DNA of 64,000 nt. It comes from NCEH01 sp043195095 (GTDB taxonomy: Bacteria; Pseudomonadota; Alphaproteobacteria; Rhizobiales; Xanthobacteraceae). The stretch is taken from assembly GCF_043195095.1 (NCBI RefSeq), contig NZ_JBAFWN010000001.1; one strand, written 5' to 3'. Position 1 is the stretch's first letter. Each line of letters starts with the position of its first letter. Of this stretch, positions 50,542 to 58,766 are shown one piece after another. Below the pieces are notes generated by a model. It was given only the letters and a program-made list of their open reading frames with translations, did not search any database and had not been told where the DNA came from. A program made the translations under genes and the position numbers.

Positions 50542-53067
50542 ATGCTCGCCCGGAACGCCAATATCCTGATCGCCGCGGCGGGTCTCCTGGTCCTGCCCTA
50601 TCTGGTCACGGCGCTCGGCCTGACGCTGACCTCCGCCACCGACATCGTGGTGCTGGCGCTCGCCTGCATGGCGCTGAACCTGCTGGTGGGCTACACCGGC
50701 CTGGTCTCGTTCGGCCACGGCGCATGGTTCGGCCTCGGCGCCTATGCGGCGGCGCTGCTCCAGCGCCACGTATTTCCCGAATCCGGTATGATCCTGGTGG
50801 TGCCGGCGGCGCTGCTGGTGACGCTGACCGCCATCCCCATCGGCTTCGTGGTGCTGCGCCGGCGCGGCGTCTATTTCTCGCTGCTCACCCTCGCCTTCAC
50901 CGCTCTGCTCTACACCGTCGCCTTCCGCTGGACCGACCTGACCGGCGGCGAGAACGGGCTCGGCGGCGTGAAGCGCGGCACCGCCTTCGGGCTCGATCTG
51001 GAACGCGCGTGGCCGTTCTATCTGGTGGTGGCGCTGGTCACGCTCATCGCGGTCTACGGCCTCCAGCGGTTCGTGCGCTCGCCCCTGGGCGCGGTGCTGG
51101 TGGCGATCCGCGAGAATGAGCAGCGGGCGCGCTTCATCGGCTATGACACGACGCTCTACAAGGTCGCCTGCTTCGTGCTCTCGGCCGGGCTCACGGCGCT
51201 CGCCGGCGGGTTGATGGTGTTCCACCATCGCTTTGCCTCGGCCGACCCGGTGAGCATCGCCTTTTCCGGCGAATTGCTGGCCATGGTGGTGATCGGCGGC
51301 ATGCGCTCGTTCCTCGGCCCGGCGCTGGGCGCGCTGTTCTTCGTGCTGTTCCGCGAATTCCTCTCCATGTGGACGCCGGACTGGCTGTTTTACTTCGGCC
51401 TGCTGTTCGTCGCCTTTATCGTGTTCTCGCCCACCGGCCTCGTGGGCGTTGCCGGCCGCCTGCTGGCGCCGGTTTTGAAGAAGCGCGAGCAGGGCTCGGC
51501 CATGGGCGCGCGCACCGGCGCGGAGCTGCGCCCCTTGCCCGCCTCGCTGCGCAGCCAGCCGCGCTGGACCGGCGCCGGGGCGCTGCTGGAGGCGAAGGAC
51601 CTCGCCCGCGCGTTCGGCGGCATCAAGGCGGTGCGCTCCGGCGCGGTGGCGGTGAAGGACCGCACGCTGCATGCCCTGATCGGCCCCAACGGCGCCGGCA
51701 AGACCACCGCTTTCAACCTGATTTCCGGCATGTTTCGCCCGGATTCCGGCGAGATCCGCCTGGCCGGCGAGCGCATCGACGGGCTGCCGCCCCACAAGGT
51801 GTGCGCCAAGGGGCTGGCGCGCTCGTTCCAGATCACCAATCTGTTTCCCACCCTCTCGGTGCACGAGAATTTGCGCCTCGGCGTGCAGGCGACCCACAAG
51901 CGCCGGTTCGATCCCTGGACCGACATCGCGGACATTCCCGACATCCATCACGAGACCGGCGAGATGGTCGCCTTTCTCGGCGTCGCCGGCATGGAGAAGG
52001 CGGAAGCCGGCGCGCTCTCCTATGGCGGCCAGCGGTTGTTGGACATGGGGCTGGCGCTCACCTCGCGGCCCCGCGTGCTGCTGCTGGACGAGCCTTTGGC
52101 CGGCCTTGCCGCGGCCGAGCGCACGCGCGTCTCCAACCTCATCAAGCAGATTTCCGGCGAGGTGCCGGTGCTGCTGGTGGAACACGACATCGACCGGGTG
52201 TTCGAATTGGCCGACGCGGTCACCGTGATGGCCGACGGCGCGGTGCTGGTGGACGGCACGGTGGAGGACGCGCGCTCCGACAAGCGCGTGCAGGACGTCT
52301 ATATCGGCTCCGGCGCGGCGGCGCTCGCCTCCCGCGACCTCGCCACGGCGGCGACCGACACCGTCATGCTGGAACTGTCGAAGGTGGATGCCTTCTACGG
52401 CAAGAGCCGCATTCTCACCGAAGTGTCCATGGTGGCGCGCGAGGGCGAGATCGTCGCCCTGCTGGGCCGCAACGGCGCCGGCAAGTCCACCTTGCTCAAG
52501 ACCATCGTCGGCATCGTGAAGCCTGCCTCTGGCTCGGTGCGCCTCGCGGGCGGAGAACTCGCCGGCCTCTCCTCCGCCGCCATCGCGCGACACGGGGTCG
52601 GCTATGTCCCCCAGGGCCGGGCGCTGTTCCACGGCATGAGCGTGCGCCACAATCTGGAGCTGGGCCGGCTGAAGCGCATCACTGGCGCGGGGCGTCACTT
52701 CTCGGAAGAAGAAGTGCTCGATCTTTTCCCGCGCCTGAAGGTGCGCCTGGATACGGCGGCCGACCTGCTCTCCGGCGGCGAGCAGCAGATGGTGGCGGTC
52801 GCCCGCGCGCTCATGGGCGACACCCGCGTGCTGCTGCTGGACGAGCCGTTCGAGGGGCTCTCTCCGGCGGTGACCGAGGAATTGTTCGACGCCTTCGACC
52901 GGCTGCGCCACCAGCTCTCCCTGGTGATCGTGGATCATCATCTCGACGTGGTGCTGAATCTCGCCGACCGCGCGGTGGTGCTGGAGCGCGGGCAGGTGAT
53001 GCACGAAGGCCCCGCCCGCCCGCTGGCGCGCGACCTCGACCTGCGGCGCAAGGTGCTGTGGCTGTGA
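50542..53067 (+). CDS. Fused Liv ABC transporter protein: LivM permease + LivG ATPase + LivF ATPase
   Basis: About 841 residues from the ATG at 50542 (AAGGGAGCGCA just upstream); a GTG at 50470 would add 24 residues. One unbroken frame holds three normally separate subunits. Residues 1 to about 315 are a LivM permease (LNLLVGYTGLVSFGHGAWFGLGAY, IRENEQRARFIGYD). About 350-595 are LivG (Walker A GPNGAGKTTAF near 381, GLARSFQITNLFPTLSVHENL, signature LSYGGQ near 491, LLLDEPLAGL). About 610-841 are LivF (Walker A GRNGAGKST near 641, YVPQGRALF, signature LSGGEQQM near 743, LLLDEPFEGLSP). All nucleotide-binding motifs look intact in both halves. It would form the importer together with LivH. Confidence 0.93.
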   Translation: MLARNANILIAAAGLLVLPYLVTALGLTLTSATDIVVLALACMALNLLVGYTGLVSFGHGAWFGLGAYAAALLQRHVFPESGMILVVPAALLVTLTAIPIGFVVLRRRGVYFSLLTLAFTALLYTVAFRWTDLTGGENGLGGVKRGTAFGLDLERAWPFYLVVALVTLIAVYGLQRFVRSPLGAVLVAIRENEQRARFIGYDTTLYKVACFVLSAGLTALAGGLMVFHHRFASADPVSIAFSGELLAMVVIGGMRSFLGPALGALFFVLFREFLSMWTPDWLFYFGLLFVAFIVFSPTGLVGVAGRLLAPVLKKREQGSAMGARTGAELRPLPASLRSQPRWTGAGALLEAKDLARAFGGIKAVRSGAVAVKDRTLHALIGPNGAGKTTAFNLISGMFRPDSGEIRLAGERIDGLPPHKVCAKGLARSFQITNLFPTLSVHENLRLGVQATHKRRFDPWTDIADIPDIHHETGEMVAFLGVAGMEKAEAGALSYGGQRLLDMGLALTSRPRVLLLDEPLAGLAAAERTRVSNLIKQISGEVPVLLVEHDIDRVFELADAVTVMADGAVLVDGTVEDARSDKRVQDVYIGSGAAALASRDLATAATDTVMLELSKVDAFYGKSRILTEVSMVAREGEIVALLGRNGAGKSTLLKTIVGIVKPASGSVRLAGGELAGLSSAAIARHGVGYVPQGRALFHGMSVRHNLELGRLKRITGAGRHFSEEEVLDLFPRLKVRLDTAADLLSGGEQQMVAVARALMGDTRVLLLDEPFEGLSPAVTEELFDAFDRLRHQLSLVIVDHHLDVVLNLADRAVVLERGQVMHEGPARPLARDLDLRRKVLWL

Positions 53068-53900
53068 GGGAAGTTGCGCGTCCCAGCCAAGTGCAGCGCC
53101 GCAGGCGCGGAACGCGAGCCGGGACCCAGCGCACAAACCCGCCGCAGGCGCTTCCATCACAAGCGCGCAGCGCGTGCGCCGGCTGCGCCGTCTTCTCCCC
53201 TGGGTCCCGGCTCGGCGCTCCGGCAAAGCCGTCGCTGGGCCGGGACGCAGGACATGCATGCCGGAGAAACCCACCCGCGTCCCAGCCAAGTGCAGCGCCG
53301 CAGGCGCGGAACGCAGAGCCGGGATCCAGCGCAAAAAACCGCCGCAGGCGCTTCCATCGCACAAGCGCGCAGCGCGTGCGCCGGCTGCGCCGCCGTCTCC
53401 CCTGGGTCCCGGCTCGGCGCTCCGGCAAGGCCGTCGCTGGGCCGGGACGCAGGACACGCATGCCGGAGAAACCCACCCGCGTCCCAGCCAAGTGCAGCGC
53501 CGCAGGCGCGGAACGCAGAGCCGGGACCCAGCGCAAAAAACCGCCGCAGGCGCTTCGATCGCAGGCGCGCAAGGGCATGCGCCGGCTGCGCCGGCTTCTC
53601 CCTGGGTCCCGGCTCGGCGCTCCGGCAAAGCCGTCGCTGGGCCGGGACGCACCCGCACATGCCGGAGAAACCCACCCGCGTCCCGGCCAAGTGCAGCGCC
53701 GCAGGCGCGGAACGCAGAGCCGGGACCCAGCGCAAAAAACCGCCGCAGGCGCTTCCATCGCAAGCGCGCAGCGCGTGCGCCGGCTGCGCCGTCTTTTTCC
53801 CTGGGTCCCGGCTCGGCGCTCCGGCGCGCCGTCGCTGGGCCGGGACACGGGAAGCAGGACTGCCCGCCATCTTCAAGCGCCATGATCTGAAAGGCCATCC
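53068..53900. other. 833-bp intergenic region filled by a tandem repeat array
   Basis: Nearly all of this gap between the fused Liv gene and the dehydrogenase gene is occupied by the family L array. The remaining 54 bp before the dehydrogenase ATG contain only a weak ribosome-binding site. Open frames through the array exist on both strands but consist of the repeat itself and are not genes. Confidence 0.8.
53078..53846. repeat. Tandem array of four ~200-bp palindromic units (family L)
   Basis: Units start at 53078, 53277, 53479 and 53678 (spacings 199, 202, 199). Each has a left arm GCGTCCCAGCCAAGTGCAGC...GAGCCGGGACCCAG and a right arm CTGGGTCCCGGCTCGGCGCT...CCGGGAC that are imperfectly complementary over about 50 nt, around a central 60-70 nt with an A-run (CAAAAAACCGCCGCAGGCGC). 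Linkers contain GCCGGAGAAACCCACCC. Units differ by small substitutions. Related single elements are at 57489-57538 (inverted half) and 61986-62196. Confidence 0.9.
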
Positions 53901-54848
53901 ATGACCAAGATCGCCATCATCGGCTCCGGCTTCATCGGCCGCGCCTGGGCCATCACCTTCGCCCGCGCCGGGTTCGACGTGGCGCTCGCCGACCAGGCGC
54001 AGGGCGCGCCCGAGGCGGCGCTCGGCTATATCGACGGCGTCCTGCCGTCGCTCGCCGAAAACGGCCTGCTGAACGGCGATACGCCTGCCGCCGTGCGCGC
54101 GCGCCTTTCCGCCGCGCCCTCCTATAGGGCGGCGCTGGATGGCGCCGTGCACGTGCAGGAGAACGCGCCGGAAGCGCTGGACGTGAAGCGCGCTTTGTTC
54201 GCCGAGCTGGACCGCCTCGCGGCGCCGAACACGGTGCTTGCCTCCTCCACCTCGGCGCTCCTGCCCTCGGCCTTTTCCGAACACTTGAAGGGCCGCGCGC
54301 GGGTGTGCGTGTGCCATCCCATCAACCCGCCCTATCTGATCCCGGCGGTGGAGGTGGTGCCCGCGCCCTGGACCAGCGCCGAGACCATGACCCGCGCCGC
54401 CGATCTCATGCGCGCCGCCGGCCAGGCGCCCATCGTGATGAAGACCGAGCTGGACGGCTTCGTCATGAACCGCATGCAGGGCGCCCTGCTGGAAGAGGCG
54501 TTCCGCCTGGTGGCGGAAGGCTATGCCAGCGTGGAAGACATCGACGTCGGCATCCGCGAGGGGCTGGCGCTGCGCTGGTCGTTCATGGGGCCGTTCGAGA
54601 CCATCGACCTCAACGCGCCCGGCGGCGTCGCCGATTATGCGGCGCGCTACCAGCAGATCTATGAGCGCATCTCGCCCAGCCAATGGCACCGGGTGGACTG
54701 GACCGGGCCGGTGATGGCGCAGGTGCTCGCCGAGCGCCGCGCGCGCCTGCCGCAAGACCAGCTCGCCGAGCGGCAGGTGTGGCGCGACCGCCGGCTGATG
54801 GCGCTCGCCGCCCACAAGCGCAAGGCCGCCACCGATATCGGCGCGTGA
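53901..54848 (+). CDS. 3-hydroxyacyl-CoA / beta-hydroxyacid dehydrogenase (CRYL1/carnitine-dehydrogenase-like)
   Basis: 315 residues. Rossmann motif IAIIGSGFIGRAWAITFARAGFDVALAD, catalytic His region CHPINPPYLIPAVEVVP, and the C-terminal FVMNRMQGALLEEAFRLVAEG and GPFETIDLNAPGG. GxxWA at the N-terminus and the CHPxNPP motif fit the lambda-crystallin (L-gulonate 3-dehydrogenase) and L-carnitine dehydrogenase branch, which oxidises free beta-hydroxy acids, better than fatty-acid enzymes. It lies 71 bp before a BKACE gene, an arrangement known for carnitine: oxidation to the 3-oxo acid, then cleavage with acetyl-CoA. Confidence 0.88.
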   Translation: MTKIAIIGSGFIGRAWAITFARAGFDVALADQAQGAPEAALGYIDGVLPSLAENGLLNGDTPAAVRARLSAAPSYRAALDGAVHVQENAPEALDVKRALFAELDRLAAPNTVLASSTSALLPSAFSEHLKGRARVCVCHPINPPYLIPAVEVVPAPWTSAETMTRAADLMRAAGQAPIVMKTELDGFVMNRMQGALLEEAFRLVAEGYASVEDIDVGIREGLALRWSFMGPFETIDLNAPGGVADYAARYQQIYERISPSQWHRVDWTGPVMAQVLAERRARLPQDQLAERQVWRDRRLMALAAHKRKAATDIGA

Positions 54849-54868
54849 CGCGCGCCCAAGAAATCTCC

Positions 54869-54901
54869 TCTGAATTTCTTCTGAATTTCTTCTGAATTCT
54901 T
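54869..54901 (+). repeat. Short tandem repeat, 3 x 11 bp
   Basis: TCTGAATTTCT at 54869-54879 and 54880-54890, then TCTGAATTCTT at 54891-54901, in the 71-bp gap before the BKACE gene. The upstream AAGAAAT (54858-54864) can pair with ATTTCTT (54874-54880), so alternative hairpins just before the ribosome-binding site are possible. Confidence 0.6.
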
Positions 54902-54919
54902 TCAGGAAAGGCTGACTTC

Positions 54920-55876
54920 ATGGCTGAGACGAAGACCCCCGCCGCCACCGGACCGCGCAAGGTGGTGATCACCTGCGCCGTCACCGGCGCGATCCACACC
55001 CCCACCATGTCGCCCCATCTGCCCATCACGCCGGACGAGATCGTCGCCGACGCGCTGGCCGCGGCGGAAGCGGGCGCCGCGATCCTGCATCTGCACGCGC
55101 GCAATCCCGAAACCGGGCAGCCGGACCAGACGCCGGAAGCCTTCGGCCGGTTCCTGCCGCGCATCAAGCAGGCGACGAACGCGGTGATCAACATCACCTC
55201 CGGCGGCAGCCCCTATATGAAGGTGGAAGAGCGCGTGCTGCCCGCCGCCACCTTCAAGCCGGAAGTCGCCTCGCTCAACATGGGCTCGATGAATTTCGGC
55301 CTGTTCCATTTGCTCGACAAGTATCCGGAGTTCAAGTTCGACTGGGAGCGTACGCATCTGGAAAACACGCGGGACCTCGTCTTCCGCAATACGTTCAAGG
55401 ATATCGAATATATCCTCCAGACCTGCTACGACAACGGCACCCGCTTCGAGTTCGAATGCTACGACATCGGGCACCTTTACAATCTCGCCCATTTCCTCGA
55501 CCGGGGCCTGGTGAAGCCGCCTTTGTTCGTGCAGTCGGTGTTCGGGCTGCTGGGCGGCATCGGCCCGCACCCGGAAGACGTCATGCATATGAAGCGCACC
55601 TGCGACCGGCTGTTCGGCGATCAGTATCGCTGGTCGGTGCTGGGCGCCGGGCGCCACCAATTGCCGATCGCCGGCATGTCCGCGTCCATGGGCGGCAACG
55701 TGCGGGTGGGGCTTGAGGATTCGCTCTGGGCCGGGCGCGGCAAGCTTGCCACCTCCAATGCCGACCAGGTGAAGCTCGCGCGCAAGATCATCGAGGGCCT
55801 GGGCCTGGAGATCGCCACCCCCGACGAAGCGCGGCAGATCCTGCAACTGAAGGGCGCCGACAAGACCAACATCTGA
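54920..55876 (+). CDS. Beta-keto acid cleavage enzyme (BKACE, DUF849 family)
   Basis: 318 residues. Zn-dependent TIM-barrel enzyme that condenses a beta-keto acid with acetyl-CoA to give acetoacetate and a new acyl-CoA. Seen: VVITCAVTGAIHTPTMSPHLPITPDEIVADALAAAEAGA, the Zn-binding HLHAR, NITSGGS, and the C-terminal GNVRVGLEDSLW and KLATSNADQV. The substrate-defining loop cannot be read reliably. Coupled to the dehydrogenase gene and to Liv-1, it suggests import and degradation of a beta-hydroxy acid, possibly carnitine-like. ATG follows AGGAAAGG. Confidence 0.92.
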   Translation: MAETKTPAATGPRKVVITCAVTGAIHTPTMSPHLPITPDEIVADALAAAEAGAAILHLHARNPETGQPDQTPEAFGRFLPRIKQATNAVINITSGGSPYMKVEERVLPAATFKPEVASLNMGSMNFGLFHLLDKYPEFKFDWERTHLENTRDLVFRNTFKDIEYILQTCYDNGTRFEFECYDIGHLYNLAHFLDRGLVKPPLFVQSVFGLLGGIGPHPEDVMHMKRTCDRLFGDQYRWSVLGAGRHQLPIAGMSASMGGNVRVGLEDSLWAGRGKLATSNADQVKLARKIIEGLGLEIATPDEARQILQLKGADKTNI

Positions 55877-56051
55877 ACCGACATCGGGAACGGCCGCATG
55901 GGCCGTTCCCGTGCGGGCCGCGTGTCTCCCGGCCGGCCCCGCCCCGCGCCCCTTGCCCGACCTCCCCCGCGCGACCTGGCGCCGGGGAGCAGGAATCCCC
56001 AATCCTCCCAAACCCCTTCCCGCCCGGCAGCTTGACAGGCTCGCGGCAAAA

Positions 56052-56065
56052 CATGATATATCATG
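56052..56065. promoter_or_regulatory. Perfect 14-bp palindrome CATGATATATCATG, candidate GntR operator
   Basis: Lies 56 bp upstream of the Liv-2 binding-protein gene in an otherwise GC-rich gap. Its ATATATCAT half recurs upstream of the GntR gene at 63.1 kb, suggesting that regulator controls this operon. It overlaps the likely promoter. Confidence 0.55.
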
Positions 56066-56120
56066 CATACTAATAAGAAGGTCGACCCCGCCGGGAACGG
56101 TCATGCATCTGGGAGGAAAA

Positions 56121-57401
56121 ATGCTCACCTTGTCATCATCCAAGGCATGGGGCTTTGCCGCTGCCCTGTTGGCCGGCGCCGCCTTCGCGCCCGCAGCCGG
56201 CCATGCCCAGGCGCCGGCGCAGAAGCCGGCCGAGGTCACGATCGGCTTCGTCCTTCCGCTCTCCGGCGGCTCCGCCACCATCGGCAACCAAACCAAGATG
56301 GGCGCGCAGGTCGCGGCCGACCAGATCAATGAAAGCGGCGGCATCGCCTCCATGGGCGGTGCCAAGCTGAAATTGATCTTCGCCGACAGCCAGTCCAAGC
56401 CCGACATCGGCGCCTCCGAGACCGAGCGGCTGATCCAGCGCGAGAACGTCTCGCTGCTCGTCGGCGCCTATAACAGCGCCGTCACCTTCCCCGCGACCGA
56501 GGTGGCCGAGCGCTACAAGACGCCCTGGATCGTCACGGGATCGGTGAAAGACGAAATCACCGAGCGCGGCTTCAAATACGTGTTCCGCCCCAACAACAAG
56601 GCCACCTACGACGCGCGCGAGCAGCTCGACGCCATCGACCTCCTCAAGAAGGAGAGCGGACAGGGCCCGAAGACCATCGGCCTGTTCTATGAGGGGTCGG
56701 ACTGGGGCCGCTCGCATGTGGCGAACATCAAGAAGTTCGCCAAGGAGCGCGGCTACGAAATCACGCTCGACGAGAGCTTCCCGCCCAACCAGGTGGACTT
56801 CACCGCCCAGCTGCTGAAGATCCGCGCCTCCAAGCCGGACGCGCTGATTGTCGTGGCCTATACGCCGGACCATATCCTGTTCACGCGCCAGTATTTCGAG
56901 AACAAGATCAATATTCCCTACGGCATCCACTCGGTCGGCGGCGGCTCGGAAGACCCGTCTTATTATAAGGCCGTGCCGCAGAAGGCCGTGGACTATCTGT
57001 TCGTGCAGGAAGACTGGCAGATCGACCGCCTGAAGACCGACCAGGACCCGAAGGTGCTTGACGCCAACGCCCGCTTCAAGACGCTGGCCGGCTACGACAT
57101 CAATTCCTACGGCGCCCAGGGCGTGTCCAACATGTACATCATCAAGGATGTGCTGGAGCGCGCCGCCTCCGCCGATCGCGAGAAGATCCGCGATGCGCTG
57201 GCCGCCACTGACATCACCTCCGGCATGCCGCTGATCGTGGGCTACCAGCGCATCAAGTTCGACGACCAGGGGCAGAACACCTTCGCGCACGGGGTGATCT
57301 CCGAGAATATCGGTGGCGAACGCCTCACCGTGTGGCCGCTGGAAAACCGCGCCGCCACCACCAAGCCGGTGTGGCCCGTGCCGGACTGGTCCAAGCGCTG
57401 A
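56121..57401 (+). CDS. Branched-chain amino-acid-type ABC transporter substrate-binding protein, system 2
   Basis: 426 residues. Sec signal peptide (KAWGFAAALLAGAAFAPAAGHAQA) and Liv-type binding fold (IGFVLPLSGGSATIGNQTKMGAQVAADQINESGGI, ERLIQRENVSLLVGAYNSAVTFPATEVAERYKTPW, GLFYEGSDWGRSHVANIKKFAKERG). ATG chosen on GGGAGGAAAA. The palindrome at 56052 precedes it. Substrate not determinable; it is not close in sequence to the Liv-1 binding protein. Confidence 0.93.
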   Translation: MLTLSSSKAWGFAAALLAGAAFAPAAGHAQAPAQKPAEVTIGFVLPLSGGSATIGNQTKMGAQVAADQINESGGIASMGGAKLKLIFADSQSKPDIGASETERLIQRENVSLLVGAYNSAVTFPATEVAERYKTPWIVTGSVKDEITERGFKYVFRPNNKATYDAREQLDAIDLLKKESGQGPKTIGLFYEGSDWGRSHVANIKKFAKERGYEITLDESFPPNQVDFTAQLLKIRASKPDALIVVAYTPDHILFTRQYFENKINIPYGIHSVGGGSEDPSYYKAVPQKAVDYLFVQEDWQIDRLKTDQDPKVLDANARFKTLAGYDINSYGAQGVSNMYIIKDVLERAASADREKIRDALAATDITSGMPLIVGYQRIKFDDQGQNTFAHGVISENIGGERLTVWPLENRAATTKPVWPVPDWSKR

Positions 57402-57488
57402 CCCCCGCCTGAGCGGCGGGGCCGCAAGGTCCCGCCGGTCTTTTTCAAAGCGCCGGGGAAGCCGGGGTGTAGACGCCGGGGCGCATTC

Positions 57489-57538
57489 GCGTCCCGGACC
57501 AGCGACGGCGCAGCCGGAGCGCCGAGCCGGGACCCAGG
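57489..57538 (-). repeat. Half-unit of the family L repeat, inverted
   Basis: Reads GCGTCCCGGACCAGCGACGG then GAGCCGGGACCCAGG, the reverse complement of the right arm of the 53-kb array units, without the left arm. Confidence 0.75.
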
Positions 57539-57627
57539 GACAACACCTGCGGAGCAGTCAAGACGCGCATGAGCCTCTGTGGAGGGCGCGTCTGGCATTG
57601 GGAAAAGCATCGCCCCCCGCTCCCGGT

Positions 57628-57788
57628 GCCCCCTCCCCAGCCCTCCCCCGCAAGCGGGAGAGGGAGCGCGCGAAACTAATCGTCGACCCTTTCACCCGCC
57701 GATGCTGCACGGGTTCTTGCTTCGGCGTGCGGGCGAGGACTGCATCCGTCCCCTCTCCCGCTTGCGGGGGAGGGCTAGGGAGGGGGAA
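57628..57788 (+). repeat. Long hairpin repeat, family C, copy 2
   Basis: Left arm CCCCCTCCCCAGCCCTCCCC from 57628 and GCAAGCGGGAGAGGGAG; right arm from 57750 CCCCTCTCCCGCTTGCGGGG then AGGGCTAGGGAGGGGGAAA. Loop about 85 nt. Same place relative to the transporter genes as copy 1: after the binding protein, before livH. Confidence 0.85.
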
Positions 57789-57873
57789 ACGAAGCAGAGG
57801 CCGCACGCCCCCGGCCTTCGTCCAAAGCAACGCCTCATCCCGCCGACCAAATGACCTTACGGGAGTTTGATAT

Positions 57874-58758
57874 ATGGATCTGTTGACCCTCTCGTTCGCG
57901 GTCATTAACGGGCTTTTGATCGGCGGCATCTATGGCGGGGTGGCGCTGGGGCTGAGCCTGATCTTTGGCGTCATGCGGGTGATCAATTTCGCCCATGGCT
58001 CGTTCCTGATGCTGGCCATGTATTGCTCCTATCTGCTGTGGGCGAGCCTCGGCCTGCATCCGTATGTGAGCATTCTCGCCACCGTGCCGTTCCTGTTCGT
58101 GGTCGGCTATTTCGTGCAGGGCGTGGTGATCTCGCCGCTGTTCAAGCGCGAGCGCGCCCTGGTGGTGGAGCCCACCAGCGCGCTGCTACTCACCGCCGGC
58201 GTCTATCTGGTGGTGGACAATATCGTGCTCATGGCCTTCGGGCCGGACGTGCGCTCGGTGGCGGTCGACATCACCTATGAATCGATCTTCGTCGCCGGCC
58301 TGCCCATCAATCTCGCCCGCCTTGTCGGATTTTTGGCCGCCATCGTGGTGGCGGCGGCGCTGTCCTTCTGGCTGAAGCATTCGGAGATGGGACGGGCGAT
58401 CCGCGCCACCGCGCAGAACCGCGATGCCGCCTCGCTTTCCGGCATCAATGTGCAGAGGGTCTATAACGTCACCTTCGGCCTCGGCTGCGCGGTGCTCGGC
58501 CTGTTCGGCGCGTTGCTGGTGCCGTTCTTCTCCATCACGCCGAACATCGGCCTGTCGTTCGGCATCAAGTCGTTCCTGGTGGTGGTGCTGGGCGGCATCG
58601 GCTCGATCCCCGGCTCGATCCTCGGCGGCCTGCTGCTGGGCGTGTTCGAATCCGTCGCCTCGCAATTCGTCACGGCGACCTCGGCCGCGATCTTCTCGTT
58701 CGGCCTGTTCATCGCGATCCTGCTGCTGCGGCCGGCCGGCCTCATGGGCCGGGCCTGA
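57874..58758 (+). CDS. livH: ABC transporter permease LivH type, system 2
   Basis: 294 residues, about eight membrane helices. INGLLIGGIYGGVALGLSLIFGVMRVINFAHGSFLML and the loop MGRAIRATAQNRDAASLSGINVQRVYNVTFG are characteristic. GGGAG lies just upstream of the ATG. Followed after 8 bp by livM. Confidence 0.94.
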   Translation: MDLLTLSFAVINGLLIGGIYGGVALGLSLIFGVMRVINFAHGSFLMLAMYCSYLLWASLGLHPYVSILATVPFLFVVGYFVQGVVISPLFKRERALVVEPTSALLLTAGVYLVVDNIVLMAFGPDVRSVAVDITYESIFVAGLPINLARLVGFLAAIVVAAALSFWLKHSEMGRAIRATAQNRDAASLSGINVQRVYNVTFGLGCAVLGLFGALLVPFFSITPNIGLSFGIKSFLVVVLGGIGSIPGSILGGLLLGVFESVASQFVTATSAAIFSFGLFIAILLLRPAGLMGRA

Positions 58759-58766
58759 GGTTTCCC

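Larger units (their letters stand above)
57402..57873. other. 472-bp gap between binding protein and livH of system 2, holding two repeats
   Basis: Contains an inverted half of a family L unit (57489-57538) and the family C hairpin (57628-57788). The remaining sequence has no recognised feature apart from the livH ribosome-binding site (GGGAG near 57860). Confidence 0.6.

Noticed and set aside
47964..50561. An 865-residue antisense open frame over the Liv-1 binding protein and livH
   Set aside because: His/Arg/Gly-rich shadow frame opposite well-supported genes; no homologous motif.
53078..53846. Possible CRISPR array
   Set aside because: The repeat period is about 200 bp, units are whole palindromes with no unique spacers of 30-40 bp, and there are no cas genes.
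50278..53898. A 1,206-residue antisense open frame over the fused Liv gene and the repeat array
   Set aside because: It is antisense to a clear three-domain transporter protein and continues through the palindromic repeats; no recognisable domain or ribosome-binding site.
53078..53900. Repeat-derived open frames on both strands that read as Arg/Ala/Pro-rich proteins
   Set aside because: All frames are kept open only because the repeat lacks stop codons; they repeat the same segment four times and carry no start signals.
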